Below are positions 63,779 through 64,000 of a DNA stretch of 64,000 nucleotides, piece after piece. The stretch comes from Strix aluco (lineage: Eukaryota > Chordata > Aves > Strigiformes > Strigidae), in NCBI RefSeq assembly GCF_031877795.1, contig NC_133938.1, forward strand, positions 17,964,920-18,028,919, in the 5' to 3' direction. The position numbers and the translations under genes are program-made. Numbering within the stretch: the first letter of the stretch is position 1; every line of letters begins with the position of its first letter. The notes beneath the pieces are model-generated. The model was not told the origin of the DNA and ran no database searches. It saw nothing but the letters and a program-made list of their open reading frames with translations.

Positions 63779-64000
63779 TGTCCTGGTTTCAGCTGGAATG
63801 GAGCTAATTTTTCTTCCTAGTAGCTACAATAGAGCTGTGTTTTGGATTCAGTATGGGATTTGGTATGAGAAGAATGTTGATAATACACTGATGCTTTCAG
63901 TTGTTGCTATGAAATCGAGGACTTTTCAACTTCACATGTCCTGCTACTGCGTGGGTACACGAGAAGCTGGGAGGGAGCAGAGCCAGAGCAACAGACCCAA
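63779..64000 (+). mobile_element. LTR of the same family, copy 4, cut by the window end
   Basis: The + strand starts TGTCCTGGTTTCAGCTGG and follows the U3 part of copy 1 base for base over long stretches until the window ends. Orientation is opposite to copies 1-3. Whether it is solo or the 5' LTR of a longer provirus cannot be told here. If it is a clean insertion, its right flank should repeat AAAAT (63774-63778). Confidence 0.85.

Overview
The window is nuclear DNA of a vertebrate, almost certainly a bird. It carries three intron-rich genes with GT-AG splice sites, two CpG-island promoters in otherwise AT-rich sequence, and repeats typical of birds: solo LTRs of a common avian endogenous-retrovirus family, a CR1 fragment, and an amniote MIR-like SINE relic. 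The species cannot be fixed from sequence alone. The gene order PKN2 (+), GTF2B (-), KYAT3 (-) is the same as on human 1p22, so this is a conserved syntenic block.

Layout. 1-6577: the last four coding exons and the 3'UTR of PKN2 (protein kinase N2, + strand); the rest of the gene lies before the window. 6578-9465: a short tail-to-tail intergenic gap. 9466 to about 32928: the complete GTF2B gene (general transcription factor IIB, - strand). Its seven exons join into an open frame of 316 codons, the exact length of the human protein. Its promoter sits in a CpG island (about 32120-33480) with a TATA box and a GC box. About 33480-38360: intergenic sequence with one solo LTR. About 38360 to at least 62466: the KYAT3 (CCBL2) gene, - strand. 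It has 13 coding exons, joining to 453 codons with a mitochondrial-type leader, plus an inferred non-coding first exon in a second CpG island (about 62130-63010). The right edge (63779-64000) runs into a fourth LTR of the same family, in the opposite orientation.

The three genes do not form a pathway. PKN2 is a Rho-effector AGC kinase, GTF2B is an essential RNA polymerase II initiation factor, and KYAT3 is a PLP enzyme of kynurenine, glutamine and cysteine-conjugate metabolism. They share only their location. GTF2B and KYAT3 are transcribed in the same direction from separate CpG-island promoters; PKN2 converges on GTF2B.

I found no novel coding system, no CRISPR array, no tRNA or rRNA gene and no intact retroviral gene. 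The long open frames over the CpG islands and over the 15 kb repeat are compositional. The points most worth a second look are the TATA/GC-box promoter of the TFIIB gene, a conserved second start codon in KYAT3 that would remove the mitochondrial leader, solo LTRs in sense orientation inside a GTF2B intron, and an unclassified GC-rich block in a KYAT3 intron.
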